A DNA stretch of 14,392 nt from Phycisphaerae bacterium (GCA_030603035.1 JAUVYQ010000066.1:1-14392), one strand, 5' to 3'. Shown: positions 1 through 6,254, counted from the first letter of the stretch. Numbers and translations are program-made. Notes: generated by a model not told the origin, from the letters alone.

Positions 1-66
1 TGGTATGATCTGGAGCAGAGCCGGCTCATCAGCAACATTGGCTTTGCGGGTTACCTGGGTGAATAA
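1..66 (+). CDS. C-terminal end of an unidentified protein (partial)
   Basis: An open frame enters from the left edge and ends at TAA 64-66, giving 21 residues that end in GFAGYLGE. I do not recognise the protein. It lies about 575 bases upstream of rpsJ. It is probably not part of the ribosomal operon, because promoter-like sequences lie between them. That the frame is coding is inferred only from its being open and non-repetitive, and no start is visible. Confidence 0.45.
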   Translation, partial: WYDLEQSRLISNIGFAGYLGE

Positions 67-164
67 AAGGTGGGACAAGTTATGGTCGCAACAACCATTA
101 GCAGCCTGAAAAATCCACCTACAAACTTGACGGGCACCCAGCCAGGATTTTTGTCGACATTTTG

Positions 165-193
165 TTGACAATAATTGATTTGTGTGATAGACT
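165..193 (+). promoter_or_regulatory. Candidate promoter P1 (extended -10, sigma70-like)
   Basis: A perfect TTGACA at 165-170 is followed after 17 bases by TAGACT at 188-193. TG stands at 185-186, giving the extended -10 form TGnTAGACT. Transcription would begin near 200. A perfect 6-base dyad, CTGAAA/TTTCAG (192-197 and 201-206), overlaps the end of the -10 and the predicted start, so it could be an operator or an early hairpin. This is the best promoter match in the upstream region. Confidence 0.55.
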
Positions 194-199
194 GAAAGT

Positions 200-380
200 T
201 TTTCAGCCGTAGCGAGCATTGTCAGGGACGACTTTGCGTGAACCAGTTGGGCTGTGGCATATCCGTAATTTCGTGGTCAGGGATGGTTTATTAAGTACTC
301 TGTTAGACTTAGGGGTGCACCAGAGTCGGTAAATGGCTTTGGAAGGGCCGCAAATTGGTCCGAACCCGAATTCTTAAGGA
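200..380 (+). ncRNA. Possible structured leader RNA of the operon
   Basis: If P1 is used, the first ~180 bases of the transcript can form several short hairpins. TG-ACCA at 239-245 pairs with TGGT-CA at 274-279. ACTCTG at 297-302 pairs with CAGAGT at 321-326. The short GC-rich words GGCC-type around 336-362 allow alternative pairings. GTCAGGGA occurs twice, at 221-228 and 276-283. I recognise no known riboswitch or ribosomal leader class. This is suggestive folding read by eye, and short stems like these can arise by chance. Confidence 0.25.
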
Positions 381-390
381 AGGCGAACTT

Positions 391-479
391 AAATGATTAT
401 TGATAAATGATTATTGAAAAAGGCATGAAAAATAATCGATAGAAAATAATCAATAATCAATAATCAATTAAAAGCCTTT
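391..479 (+). repeat. Family G repeat, copy 1 (nested inverted repeat)
   Basis: AAATGATTATTG occurs twice with a 14-base period (391-402, 405-416). On the right, AATAATCAATAATC words at about 446-469 are largely its reverse complement. A second, GC-containing pair, AAAGGC (419-424) and GCCTTT (474-479), encloses the right part. The module resembles the AATAGTCAATAG repeat before rplR. It lies in the leader region between P1 and P2. Confidence 0.7.
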
Positions 480-550
480 CCTGCCAAAATCAAACAAGAT
501 ATATTTAGCTGATAATAGAAAAACTATACGCTAAGGGTGTTTTTTTAATT

Positions 551-578
551 TTGTCTTTGGTTTATAAGTTGATATACT
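551..578 (+). promoter_or_regulatory. Candidate promoter P2 close to rpsJ
   Basis: TTGTCT at 551-556 and TATACT at 573-578 are separated by 16 bases. TG at 570-571 makes this an extended -10, the same arrangement as in P1. A transcript starting near 585 would have a leader of only about 57 bases. The -10 differs from consensus at one base and the -35 at two. The call rests on sequence match alone. Confidence 0.45.
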
Positions 579-603
579 TTAGGGTTTTAAGATTTGCAGG
601 TGA

Positions 604-637
604 ACTTGTCCCCGCGAAAGTGGGAAGTATAGAGGAA
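604..637 (+). promoter_or_regulatory. Hairpin with GAAA tetraloop next to the rpsJ ribosome binding site
   Basis: CCCGC (611-615) and GTGGG (620-624) pair around a GAAA loop. ACTT (604-607) and AAGT (625-628) extend the stem after a 3-base bulge (GTC). The Shine-Dalgarno sequence GAGGAA follows at 632-637, 4 bases before the ATG at 642. A bulged GNRA stem beside the first ribosome binding site of the operon fits a protein-binding control element, but no known ribosomal-protein site was recognised. Confidence 0.4.
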
Positions 638-641
638 AGTT

Positions 642-956
642 ATGGCTGCCGAAACCGAGAGAATAAGAATTAGAATGGAGGCCTACGACCACAGGGCTCT
701 TGATGCATCTGCTAAGGAGATAGTGGAGCACGCTCGAAAGACCAATGCCCGTGTCAGTGGTCCGGTGCCGTTGCCTACGCGTATTGAAAGATACACCGTT
801 TTGCGAAGTCCCCACATCGATAAAAAATCGCGTGAGCAGTTTGAGTTGAGGACTCATAAACGTCTGATTGACATTCACGAGGCCAACGCACGAACGGTTG
901 AAGTCTTGAATCGTTTGGTGGTGCCGGCCGGCGTCTTTGTAAAGATAAAAGCCTGA
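642..956 (+). CDS. rpsJ: 30S ribosomal protein S10
   Basis: This 104-residue protein matches S10 along its whole length, including the RIRMEAYDH start of the fold, the RTHKRLIDI segment and the C-terminal [11 protein letters not shown] strand. S10 sits in the head of the 30S subunit and, in bacteria generally, also takes part in NusB-dependent antitermination. The ATG at 642 is chosen because GAGGAA lies 4 bases upstream and the resulting length is normal for the family. It is the first gene of the cluster, and rplC follows 30 bases later. Both candidate promoters lie upstream. Confidence 0.97.
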   Translation: MAAETERIRIRMEAYDHRALDASAKEIVEHARKTNARVSGPVPLPTRIERYTVLRSPHIDKKSREQFELRTHKRLIDIHEANARTVEVLNRLVVPAGVFVKIKA

Positions 957-986
957 TCGGTGATTCAGGCGACGGGCGACGAGATA

Positions 987-1658
987 ATGGCAATGTTATT
1001 GGGAAAAAAAATTGGAATGACTCAGGTCTATGATGAATCGGGCAAGCTACTGCCCGTTACGGTCATACAGGCCGGCCCTTGCGCCGTTATGCAGGTCAAA
1101 ACAATGGAGACAGACGGCTACAATGCCATTCAGTTGGGGTATGATGATATAAAGCCCTCGCGCAGGAAGAATTCGCAAATCGGACATGCTCACAAAGCCA
1201 ATATAGCACCGAAGAAATTCGTCAGGGAGATGCGACTGCCGGACGATGTCGAAACGGAGTACAAAGTCGGAGATTCTATCACCGTCTCGGTCTTTGCGAA
1301 AAACGAATCTGTCGATGTTGTAGGTACCAGTAAAGGCAAGGGCTTCGCCGGGGTGATGAAGCGGCATGGCTTTGGCGGTTTCCCGGCTTCGCACGGCACG
1401 GAACGAAAACACAGAGCACCTGGCTCAATATCAAGTTTCGCCAGCGATGCCGGACACGGCGGAAGCCCAAAAAAAGGCAAGAAAATGGCAGGGCATATGG
1501 GCAACTGTCGTGTTACAACAAAAAGCCATAAGCTGGTAGCGATAGATGAAGAGAAAGATTTATTAGTCGTCAAAGGTCCTGTACCAGGCCCCGCCGGCGG
1601 CTATTGTCTCGTTCGTAGTGCCAAAAAAAAAATGCAAAATGTAAAAAGCAAAATGTAA
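987..1658 (+). CDS. rplC: 50S ribosomal protein L3
   Basis: The protein starts MAMLLGKKIGMTQ and contains the L3 segments GTSKGKGFAGVMKRHGFGG and the ASHGTERKHRAPGSI loop, which reaches the peptidyl transferase centre. The expected length is 223 residues. The frame is open back to a GTG at 960, but the ATG at 987 gives the usual L3 start; ATG 993 is also possible. No strong ribosome binding site is seen. The last ~8 residues (MQNVKSKM) and the stop codon are encoded by the left arm of a family A repeat, so the end of the protein differs from normal L3 tails. The core fold appears complete. Confidence 0.96.
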   Translation: MAMLLGKKIGMTQVYDESGKLLPVTVIQAGPCAVMQVKTMETDGYNAIQLGYDDIKPSRRKNSQIGHAHKANIAPKKFVREMRLPDDVETEYKVGDSITVSVFAKNESVDVVGTSKGKGFAGVMKRHGFGGFPASHGTERKHRAPGSISSFASDAGHGGSPKKGKKMAGHMGNCRVTTKSHKLVAIDEEKDLLVVKGPVPGPAGGYCLVRSAKKKMQNVKSKM

Positions 1659-1817
1659 AATGACAAATGAAAATTCAAAAAGGATTACTGTATGCTCGAT
1701 ACTAAATACTCGATGCTCGTACAAGGAGAGAATCGAGAATCATTTTGATTTTTGCATTTTGATTTTTGCATTTTGATTTGTAATTTTGATATTTGGTTTT
1801 TGATATTTGATTTTAAT
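1631..1817 (+). repeat. Family A repeat, copy 1 (rplC-rplD junction)
   Basis: The left arm (about 1631-1680) is made of AAAATG(C/T)AAAATG words ending in AAATGACAAATG. The right arm (about 1741-1817) has TTTTTGCATTTTGA words and then TTTTGATATTTG words. The arms are imperfect reverse complements. The centre (1690-1740) contains a second repeat type with CTCGATACT and CTCGATGCTCG words. The left arm includes the last codons and the stop of rplC, and the right arm ends at the ATG of rplD. Related modules stand before rpsC and rplX. Confidence 0.85.
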
Positions 1818-2453
1818 ATGATTGATTTGGCTGTTTACAACACAGATGGACAGGAGGTCGACAGCTTAAAGGTCGATGAGTCGGCTTTGGGCGGCTCAGT
1901 TAGATATTCATTGCTCAAGCAGGCGATTGTTATGTATCAGGCCAACAAGCGTGTGGGAACAGCCGCAACAAAAGGCAGAAGTATGGCGGTCGGTTCGGGC
2001 AGAAAGCTCTTCAGGCAAAAAGGCACGGGATTTGCCCGGGTTGGCAACCGCAGAACCGGAAAACGTGTCGGCGGCGGCGCCACCTTTGCCAAGGTTGCCA
2101 GAGATTTCCGTAAACGTATGCCTAAAAAGCAAAGAAAATTGGCCAGAGACTCCGCAATATTAGCAAAGCTTTTGAGTAACAATCTTGTGGTGGTTGACGG
2201 ACTGAACTTTGAGAAGCCGCACACCGGCGATTTTGTAAGTGTTCTGAGTAATTTGAAGATTGAGCGCAGTTGCCTCGTGACGATTAGCTCCGTAGACGTA
2301 AATCTTTACAAATCAGCTAAAAACATTCCGAAAGTGGCTGTTATGCCTGTAGCTGAATTGAACGCCGGCGCCATCTGCAGCCATCAGAAAATGCTGGTAA
2401 CTAAAGAGGCGCTTTTGTCTCTCTTGAATAGAGACCGGACAAGTGAAAATTAA
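1818..2453 (+). CDS. rplD: 50S ribosomal protein L4
   Basis: This 211-residue protein has the L4 pattern. It has an N-terminal strand (IDLAVYNTDGQEV), and the extended tunnel loop is marked by LFRQKGTGFARVGNRR and VGGGATF. The C-terminal domain (LVVVDGLNF ... VAVMPVAELNA) follows. L4 lines the exit tunnel and in E. coli represses its own S10 operon. The ATG at 1818 is chosen by family alignment; the frame is open upstream to 1752, but that part is family A repeat sequence. No Shine-Dalgarno is seen, as the start directly follows TTTGATTTTAAT of the repeat. rplW follows after 11 bases. Confidence 0.96.
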   Translation: MIDLAVYNTDGQEVDSLKVDESALGGSVRYSLLKQAIVMYQANKRVGTAATKGRSMAVGSGRKLFRQKGTGFARVGNRRTGKRVGGGATFAKVARDFRKRMPKKQRKLARDSAILAKLLSNNLVVVDGLNFEKPHTGDFVSVLSNLKIERSCLVTISSVDVNLYKSAKNIPKVAVMPVAELNAGAICSHQKMLVTKEALLSLLNRDRTSEN

Positions 2454-2464
2454 CAGGTATTGGT

Positions 2465-2743
2465 GTGGACGATTATAATATAATAATTCGGCCTCTGATT
2501 ACAGAGCAGGGGATGCACTTTGCGAGTACAAGAGGGGCGTATTCCTTTGAGGTAAATAAAAAAGCTAATAAAATCCAGATAAAAAATGCTGTGGAAAAAA
2601 TATACAGCGTTAAAGTGCGCAAAGTTAAAACCGCTAACCGAAGGGGCAAAGTCCGCCGCAGAGGCAGAACCTTTGGTTCCACGCCGAGCTGGAAAAAAGC
2701 TGTTGTGTTTCTGGAGCCCGATTTCCACATAGATTTGTTCTAA
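2465..2743 (+). CDS. rplW: 50S ribosomal protein L23
   Basis: This 92-residue protein carries the L23 signature [11 protein letters not shown], then the [18 protein letters not shown] helix segment, a basic loop ([13 protein letters not shown]) and the closing KKAVVFLEP strand. L23 lies at the exit of the polypeptide tunnel and docks SRP and trigger factor. The start is GTG at 2465, giving a normal N-terminus. It sits 11 bases after rplD with only weak AGG upstream, so translational coupling to rplD is likely. The length is normal. Confidence 0.95.
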   Translation: MDDYNIIIRPLITEQGMHFASTRGAYSFEVNKKANKIQIKNAVEKIYSVKVRKVKTANRRGKVRRRGRTFGSTPSWKKAVVFLEPDFHIDLF

Positions 2744-2745
2744 GC

Positions 2746-2777
2746 GAAATACGATATACACAATACGAGATACGAGT
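2746..2777 (+). repeat. Family B repeat, copy 1 (before rplB)
   Basis: The gap between rplW and rplB consists of GAAATACGATATAC followed by ATACGAGATACGAG. The ATG of rplB comes four bases after this. The same TACGAGATACGA word is found before rpsH and map, with variants before rpsS, rplN and infA. The module provides only a GAG as possible ribosome binding sequence. Confidence 0.8.
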
Positions 2778-2780
2778 AAA

Positions 2781-3632
2781 ATGGGTATTCGAGTTTATAA
2801 GCCAACAAGTCCCGGACGCAGGAACAGCTCAGTAAATGATTATGCCGAGCTGACTACGACCAGGCCCGAGAAGTCGCTCTGCAAGCGGATAAAGAAGACC
2901 GGCGGAAGAAATCATCACGGCGTCACTACCGCTCGGTTCAGGGGCGGCGGGGCAAGAAAAATTTACCGTATTATCGATTTTAAACGTAATAAGGACGGTG
3001 TCCCCGCAAAGGTGGCAACGATTGAGTACGACCCTAACAGAAATTGTTTTATATCCCTGCTGCACTACGCCGACGGCGAAAAAAGATATATATTAACGCC
3101 GCTGGGTATAAGGGCCGGAGACCGCCTCGAAAGTGGCACCGCTTGTGAACCTAAGATTGGTAATGCGATGCCGCTGGAGGCGATTCCTGCCGGGCTCGAA
3201 ATTCATAATATCGAAATGAAGGCCGGACAGGGCGGAAAGCTCGTGAGAGGCGCCGGAAGCGTTGCAAAAATTGTCGCCAAAGAAAGTAATTGGGTCACCA
3301 TCATTTTGCCAAGTGGCGAAATGAGGATGGTTCGCAAGGAATGCCGAGCGACAATTGGCCGGCTGAGTAACCCCGACCACCAGAATGTTAGAATCGGTAA
3401 GGCCGGGCGAAAACGCCATATGGGTCGAAGACCACACGTCAGAGGCGTGGCAATGAACCCTGTTGCTCACCCATTAGGTGGTGGAGAAGGCCATCGAGCC
3501 GGTGGGAGGCATCCCTGTTCGCCTACGGGCGTGCTGGCAAAAGGCGGAAAGACAAGAAATCCACGAAATCCAAGTAACAAAAGGATTATCAGAAGACGTA
3601 AGAGTAAAAGGGGAGGACAGTTGGTCCTGTAG
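2781..3632 (+). CDS. rplB: 50S ribosomal protein L2
   Basis: This 283-residue protein has the L2 order: [16 protein letters not shown] (about 42-57), the OB/SH3-like core, and the C-terminal loop near the peptidyl transferase centre. L2 is needed for subunit association and peptide bond formation. The loop reads [13 protein letters not shown]. His230 corresponds to the essential His229 of E. coli, but the neighbouring Asp is Ala229 and the second His is Leu232. The start at ATG 2781 gives the usual N-terminus. It has no strong ribosome binding site and follows a family B repeat. The gene appears intact. Confidence 0.97.
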   Translation: MGIRVYKPTSPGRRNSSVNDYAELTTTRPEKSLCKRIKKTGGRNHHGVTTARFRGGGARKIYRIIDFKRNKDGVPAKVATIEYDPNRNCFISLLHYADGEKRYILTPLGIRAGDRLESGTACEPKIGNAMPLEAIPAGLEIHNIEMKAGQGGKLVRGAGSVAKIVAKESNWVTIILPSGEMRMVRKECRATIGRLSNPDHQNVRIGKAGRKRHMGRRPHVRGVAMNPVAHPLGGGEGHRAGGRHPCSPTGVLAKGGKTRNPRNPSNKRIIRRRKSKRGGQLVL

Positions 3633-3634
3633 AA

Positions 3635-3654
3635 GCGTGAAACGAGATACGATA
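3635..3654 (+). repeat. Family B repeat, copy 2 (degenerate, before rpsS)
   Basis: The short rplB-rpsS gap contains GTGAAACGAGATACGATAAG, a reduced form of the family B module. Unlike the other copies it is followed by a good Shine-Dalgarno (GAGGAAAG, 3661-3668) that serves rpsS. Confidence 0.6.
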
Positions 3655-3671
3655 AGTGTTGAGGAAAGTTA

Positions 3672-3941
3672 ATGGGAAGATCTCTTAAAAAAGGACCTTA
3701 TGTTGACGAAAAGTTGTTTATCAAGGTCAACAAGCAAATTGGTTTGGGTTCTCGCGACCCGATAAAAACCTGGGCAAGAAGATGCACCATAATTCCCGAA
3801 TTCGTGGGCTTTACCTTTATGGTCCACAACGGCAAAATATTTCATAAGGTTTTTGTTACCGAGGATATGGTGGGACATAAGTTGGGCGAATTTTCACCCA
3901 CACGGACTTTTAAGGGACATTCAAGCAAAAAAATAAGATAG
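3672..3941 (+). CDS. rpsS: 30S ribosomal protein S19
   Basis: This 89-residue protein starts [15 protein letters not shown] and contains [18 protein letters not shown] and the closing [13 protein letters not shown] segment, all characteristic of S19. S19 forms a pair with S13 in the 30S head and contacts the A-site tRNA. GAGGAAAG at 3661-3668 is 3 bases upstream of the ATG, the same sequence that precedes rpsJ. The stop TAG is immediately joined to the family C repeat that leads into rplV. Length and sequence are normal. Confidence 0.97.
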   Translation: MGRSLKKGPYVDEKLFIKVNKQIGLGSRDPIKTWARRCTIIPEFVGFTFMVHNGKIFHKVFVTEDMVGHKLGEFSPTRTFKGHSSKKIR

Positions 3942-3985
3942 TGAATCGTGAGTGTTTAATTAACCAATTAACCAATTACCAGATT
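3939..3985 (+). repeat. Family C repeat, copy 1 (rpsS-rplV junction)
   Basis: The module begins with TAGTGAATCGTGAGT, which includes the rpsS stop codon, and continues with TTAATTAACCAATTAACC and AATTACC words up to the ATG of rplV at 3986. A second copy with almost the same beginning (TAGTGAATGGTGAGT) lies between rplX and rplE. No Shine-Dalgarno is present. Confidence 0.8.
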
Positions 3986-4534
3986 ATGTTAAGTGCTAAT
4001 AAGTTAAAAGAGCTTTGCCAGCAGCGACAGATGGGCGTAGAGCAGTTAGCTGGCCAGATTGTCAGAGGAGGGCTAAACGAGAAAGAAGCAGCAGCGGCTG
4101 TTAAAAACTGGCAAAAAGGCCTTTTTAAGCCCGAACCGCGTACAGAGGATATTCACCGCCTGGCGACCGCCTTGTCTGCCGAGGTAAATGATTTGGTTGA
4201 CTGGCGTTCGTCTTATCGCTTTGCCCCGCTTTCAGCACGCAAGGCCAGATTGGTTACGCAGTTGATAGTCGGCCGAAGTGTTCAGGACGCAATGGATATC
4301 TTGAAGTTCACAAGAAAACGGGCAGCAGCGATGATTGACAAGGTTCTAAAAAGTGCCGTTGCAGATGCTGATGAGCAGCAGGCTGACGTTGATAATCTTT
4401 ATGTCAGCAGCGCCCGTGTCGATGATGCAGGAGTCCGCATCGGCACGAAAAGATGGATACCGAAAGACAGAGGCAGAACGCATCCTATTCGCAAAAAGGC
4501 ATGTCACATACATATAACAGTAACACAGGCTTGA
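3986..4534 (+). CDS. rplV: 50S ribosomal protein L22 with N-terminal helix-turn-helix-like domain
   Basis: The 182-residue protein is much longer than usual L22 (about 110). Residues 74-182 are the L22 core: FAPLSARKARLVTQLIVGR, the middle helix RKRAAAMIDKVLKSAVADA, and the tunnel hairpin around TKRWIPKDRGRT, ending in HIHITV. Residues 5-73 resemble a Cro/CI (XRE) domain: helix 1 LKELCQQR, helix 2 VEQLAGQIV, helix 3 EAAAAVKNWQKG, then KPEPRTEDIHRLATALSAEVNDLV. About seven extra residues lie between helices 2 and 3. ATG 3986 is chosen because the frame back to GTG 3941 is only repeat C. Base composition does not differ obviously from its neighbours. Whether the extra domain binds nucleic acid or acts at the tunnel exit is unknown. 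Confidence 0.93.
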   Translation: MLSANKLKELCQQRQMGVEQLAGQIVRGGLNEKEAAAAVKNWQKGLFKPEPRTEDIHRLATALSAEVNDLVDWRSSYRFAPLSARKARLVTQLIVGRSVQDAMDILKFTRKRAAAMIDKVLKSAVADADEQQADVDNLYVSSARVDDAGVRIGTKRWIPKDRGRTHPIRKKACHIHITVTQA

Positions 4535-4544
4535 AAAAAAGAAT

Positions 4545-4640
4545 TCAAAATGTAAAATGACAAATAAAAATTTAAAAAGAAGGCTGGGAAAATTTTACAT
4601 TTTGCAATGTAATTTTGATTTTTGATATTTAACTTTAGTA
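4545..4640 (+). repeat. Family A repeat, copy 2 (rplV-rpsC junction)
   Basis: The left arm, TCAAAATGTAAAATGACAAA (4545-4564), is followed by A-rich sequence. The right arm has TTTTACATTTTGCAATGT (about 4593-4610) and TTTTGATATTT words up to about 4632. The arms are imperfect reverse complements. It starts about ten bases after the rplV stop and ends shortly before the rpsC start. It is shorter than copies 1 and 3 and lacks an inserted element in its centre. Confidence 0.8.
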
Positions 4641-4647
4641 CGGGATT

Positions 4648-5469
4648 ATGGGTCAGAAAGTATCGCCAATAGGTTTTAGAACAGGAATAACGCTTGGATG
4701 GCAGAGTACCTGGTTTGCGCCCAAGGCTGATTACGGCGATTTCCTCGTCGAGGACCAGAAAATCCGTCAGTATGTTGACAGGAAATTTAACCGTCATATG
4801 CCCAAAGGTGCGGTGGCAAAGGTTGAAGTAATCCGAACGCGCAACGAAGTGAAAGTAACATTGCACAGCGCTCGGCCCGGCGTGGTCATCGGTCCAAGAG
4901 GTGGTGAAGTCGATAGGTTGCGAGAAGAGCTTGAAGAGATGACAGGCCGAAAGGTTGCCGTCAATGTTATCGAGATAAAAGAGCCGGACCTTAATGCTAC
5001 TTTGGTGGCCGAATCAATTGCCGAACAGCTAAGTAAGCGGGCCTCATTCAGGCGTACAATGAAGCAGTATTGCGAATTGGCAATGAACGCCGGCGCCAAA
5101 GGAGTTAAGATTATCTGTGCCGGACGGCTGGCAGGCGCCGAAATGGCACGCAGGGAAACGCAGAAGCTCGGTAGTATCCCGCTGCATACCCTCGATGCCA
5201 ATGTGGATTACGCTGTAGCAACATCAAGAATAACGTACGGGGCGATTGGCATTAAAGTTTGGATTTATAAAGGTAAATTCGGCGAAGAAATTGAGCAAAC
5301 CGTGCGTCGTCGGCGTCGCCTGCCGAGGCGTATTGGCCCGGGGGCCAGGGGCGGTGGCAGGTCTAAAGCTGTGCCGGTACGACAGGGCAAAAGCGCCGCC
5401 AAAGCTGATGCGGCTGCCCCGCCGGCAAAAGCTGATACCCCGGAACAAAGAAGTGCAGAGGGAAGTTGA
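4648..5469 (+). CDS. rpsC: 30S ribosomal protein S3
   Basis: This 273-residue protein has an N-terminal MGQKVSPIGFRTG, a type II KH domain with the loop GPRG (82-85), and the C-terminal domain with GRLAGAEMARRE and TYGAIGIKVWIYKG. S3 forms the mRNA entry site of the 30S subunit. The conserved basic residues of the helicase region (RASFRRTMK) are present. About 40 residues beyond the usual end are Ala, Lys, Pro and Gly rich and probably disordered. The ATG at 4648 has no clear Shine-Dalgarno, and CGGGATT directly precedes it. The gene follows a family A repeat. Confidence 0.96.
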   Translation: MGQKVSPIGFRTGITLGWQSTWFAPKADYGDFLVEDQKIRQYVDRKFNRHMPKGAVAKVEVIRTRNEVKVTLHSARPGVVIGPRGGEVDRLREELEEMTGRKVAVNVIEIKEPDLNATLVAESIAEQLSKRASFRRTMKQYCELAMNAGAKGVKIICAGRLAGAEMARRETQKLGSIPLHTLDANVDYAVATSRITYGAIGIKVWIYKGKFGEEIEQTVRRRRRLPRRIGPGARGGGRSKAVPVRQGKSAAKADAAAPPAKADTPEQRSAEGS

Positions 5470-5528
5470 AGGTCGTTTTTTTGAAGAAAGTGCCCCCTTA
5501 AGTATAGGTTTTGTAAAGGTCTAAAAAA

Positions 5529-5948
5529 ATGGTAATGATGCCGAAAAGAGTTAAGCATCGTAAGAGCCAACGCGGCAAAATGAAGGGTAATGCTTCGAGA
5601 AGCAATTTTGTAGCGTTTGGCGAATACGGCTTGCAGGCCTTGGAAAGCAGCTGGATAACCGCCAGGAACATTGAAGCAGGCCGGGTTGCAGCAACTCATT
5701 TCTTACATCGTGAAGGAAAAGTCTATCTTAGGATATTTCCGCACAAACCGGTAAGCGCCAAGCCGTTGGAGACGCGAATGGGCAAAGGTAAGGGTGAGCC
5801 GGAATTCTGGGTCGCCAGGGTCAGGCCGGGCACGGTTATGTTTGAGATAGGCGGAGTAACTGAGGACGTGGCAAAACAGGCGCTGGTCAGAGTCGCTCAT
5901 AAAATGCCGATAAGGTGCAGGTTCGTTAAGCGAAGACATTCATTGTAA
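5529..5948 (+). CDS. rplP: 50S ribosomal protein L16
   Basis: This 139-residue protein starts [20 protein letters not shown]. It contains the L16 segments [10 protein letters not shown] and the [29 protein letters not shown] core, ending in [11 protein letters not shown]16 lies next to the A-site tRNA in the large subunit. ATG 5529 is taken because AAAGG (5514-5518) is 10 bases upstream; ATG 5535 or 5538 would shorten it by two or three residues. The 59-base gap after rpsC contains no repeat module that I recognise. Confidence 0.96.
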   Translation: MVMMPKRVKHRKSQRGKMKGNASRSNFVAFGEYGLQALESSWITARNIEAGRVAATHFLHREGKVYLRIFPHKPVSAKPLETRMGKGKGEPEFWVARVRPGTVMFEIGGVTEDVAKQALVRVAHKMPIRCRFVKRRHSL

Positions 5949-5960
5949 TAAGGAATTTCA

Positions 5961-6045
5961 GCCACAAAGACACGAAGTCACGAAGAAATTTGAGAGTTAA
6001 AAAAATAAATATGATGAAACCTTAGTGTCTTGGTGCCTTTGTGGC
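5961..6045 (+). repeat. Family D inverted repeat (rplP-rpmC junction)
   Basis: The left arm, GCCACAAAGACACGAAG plus 8 bases (5961-5985), and the right arm, ending in GGTGCCTTTGTGGC (6021-6045), match as reverse complements in 21 of 25 positions by eye. The 35-base centre is A/T-rich. It sits between the stop of rplP and the ATG of rpmC. Repeats with the same GCCACAAAG and CTTTGTGGC words occur in other bacterial genomes from my general knowledge, but their function is not established. Confidence 0.85.
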
Positions 6046-6062
6046 AAAAAAGAAGGCTTGAG

Positions 6063-6254
6063 ATGAAGGCGCAGCATTTCAGAGAGTTGAGTCCGGATGA
6101 GCTCGAAAGCAAACTCGAAGAGCTCCAGAGGCATTTGTTTGATTTGCACGCGCAGGCGGTTACGGAAAAACTGGAGAATTCCAAAGCTATAACTAATGTC
6201 AAGCGTGATATCGCCAGGATTAAGACTGTAATGCGTGAAAATAGTAGAAATTAA
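6063..6254 (+). CDS. rpmC: 50S ribosomal protein L29
   Basis: This is a 63-residue, highly helical protein, typical of L29. It starts MKAQHFRELSPDELESKLEEL and has the second helix LENSKAITNVKRDIARIKTVM. L29 lies beside L23 at the tunnel exit. The ATG at 6063 gives the normal length; the frame is open further upstream to 6030, but that part lies in the right arm of family D. GAAGG (6052-6056) is a plausible ribosome binding site. The stop TAA adjoins the left end of the family E repeat. Confidence 0.95.
   Translation: MKAQHFRELSPDELESKLEELQRHLFDLHAQAVTEKLENSKAITNVKRDIARIKTVMRENSRN

Larger units (their letters stand above)
67..641 (+). other. Long non-coding region upstream of rpsJ
   Basis: This 575-base stretch contains no convincing gene. 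From left to right it holds a candidate promoter (165-193) with a dyad at its start site, and a stretch with several possible small hairpins (about 200-380). An A/T-rich repeat module follows (391-479), then a second candidate promoter (551-578) and a GNRA-type hairpin directly before the rpsJ ribosome binding site. The layout fits an operon control region. I found no clear terminator for the upstream gene. Confidence 0.6.

Noticed and set aside
82..168. Small ORF of 28 codons with AAGG upstream, after the partial first gene
   Set aside because: It is short, has no recognisable sequence, and its stop overlaps the P1 -35 element. There is not enough support for a gene.
333..377. 14-codon ORF in the rpsJ leader
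   Set aside because: There is no ribosome binding site and no regulatory codon run such as repeated amino acids of a leader peptide.
1047..1573. Long minus-strand open frames opposite rplC
   Set aside because: They lie fully inside rplC and show no recognisable family. They are shadows of the real reading frame.
1752..1817. 22-residue N-terminal extension of L4
   Set aside because: The extra codons translate the right arm of the family A repeat and give a Phe/Ile/Asp-rich nonsense peptide, while the normal L4 start is at 1818.
5265..5699. A 144-residue minus-strand frame over the end of rpsC and start of rplP
   Set aside because: It is opposite two certain genes and is Arg and Ala rich because it mirrors their basic codons.
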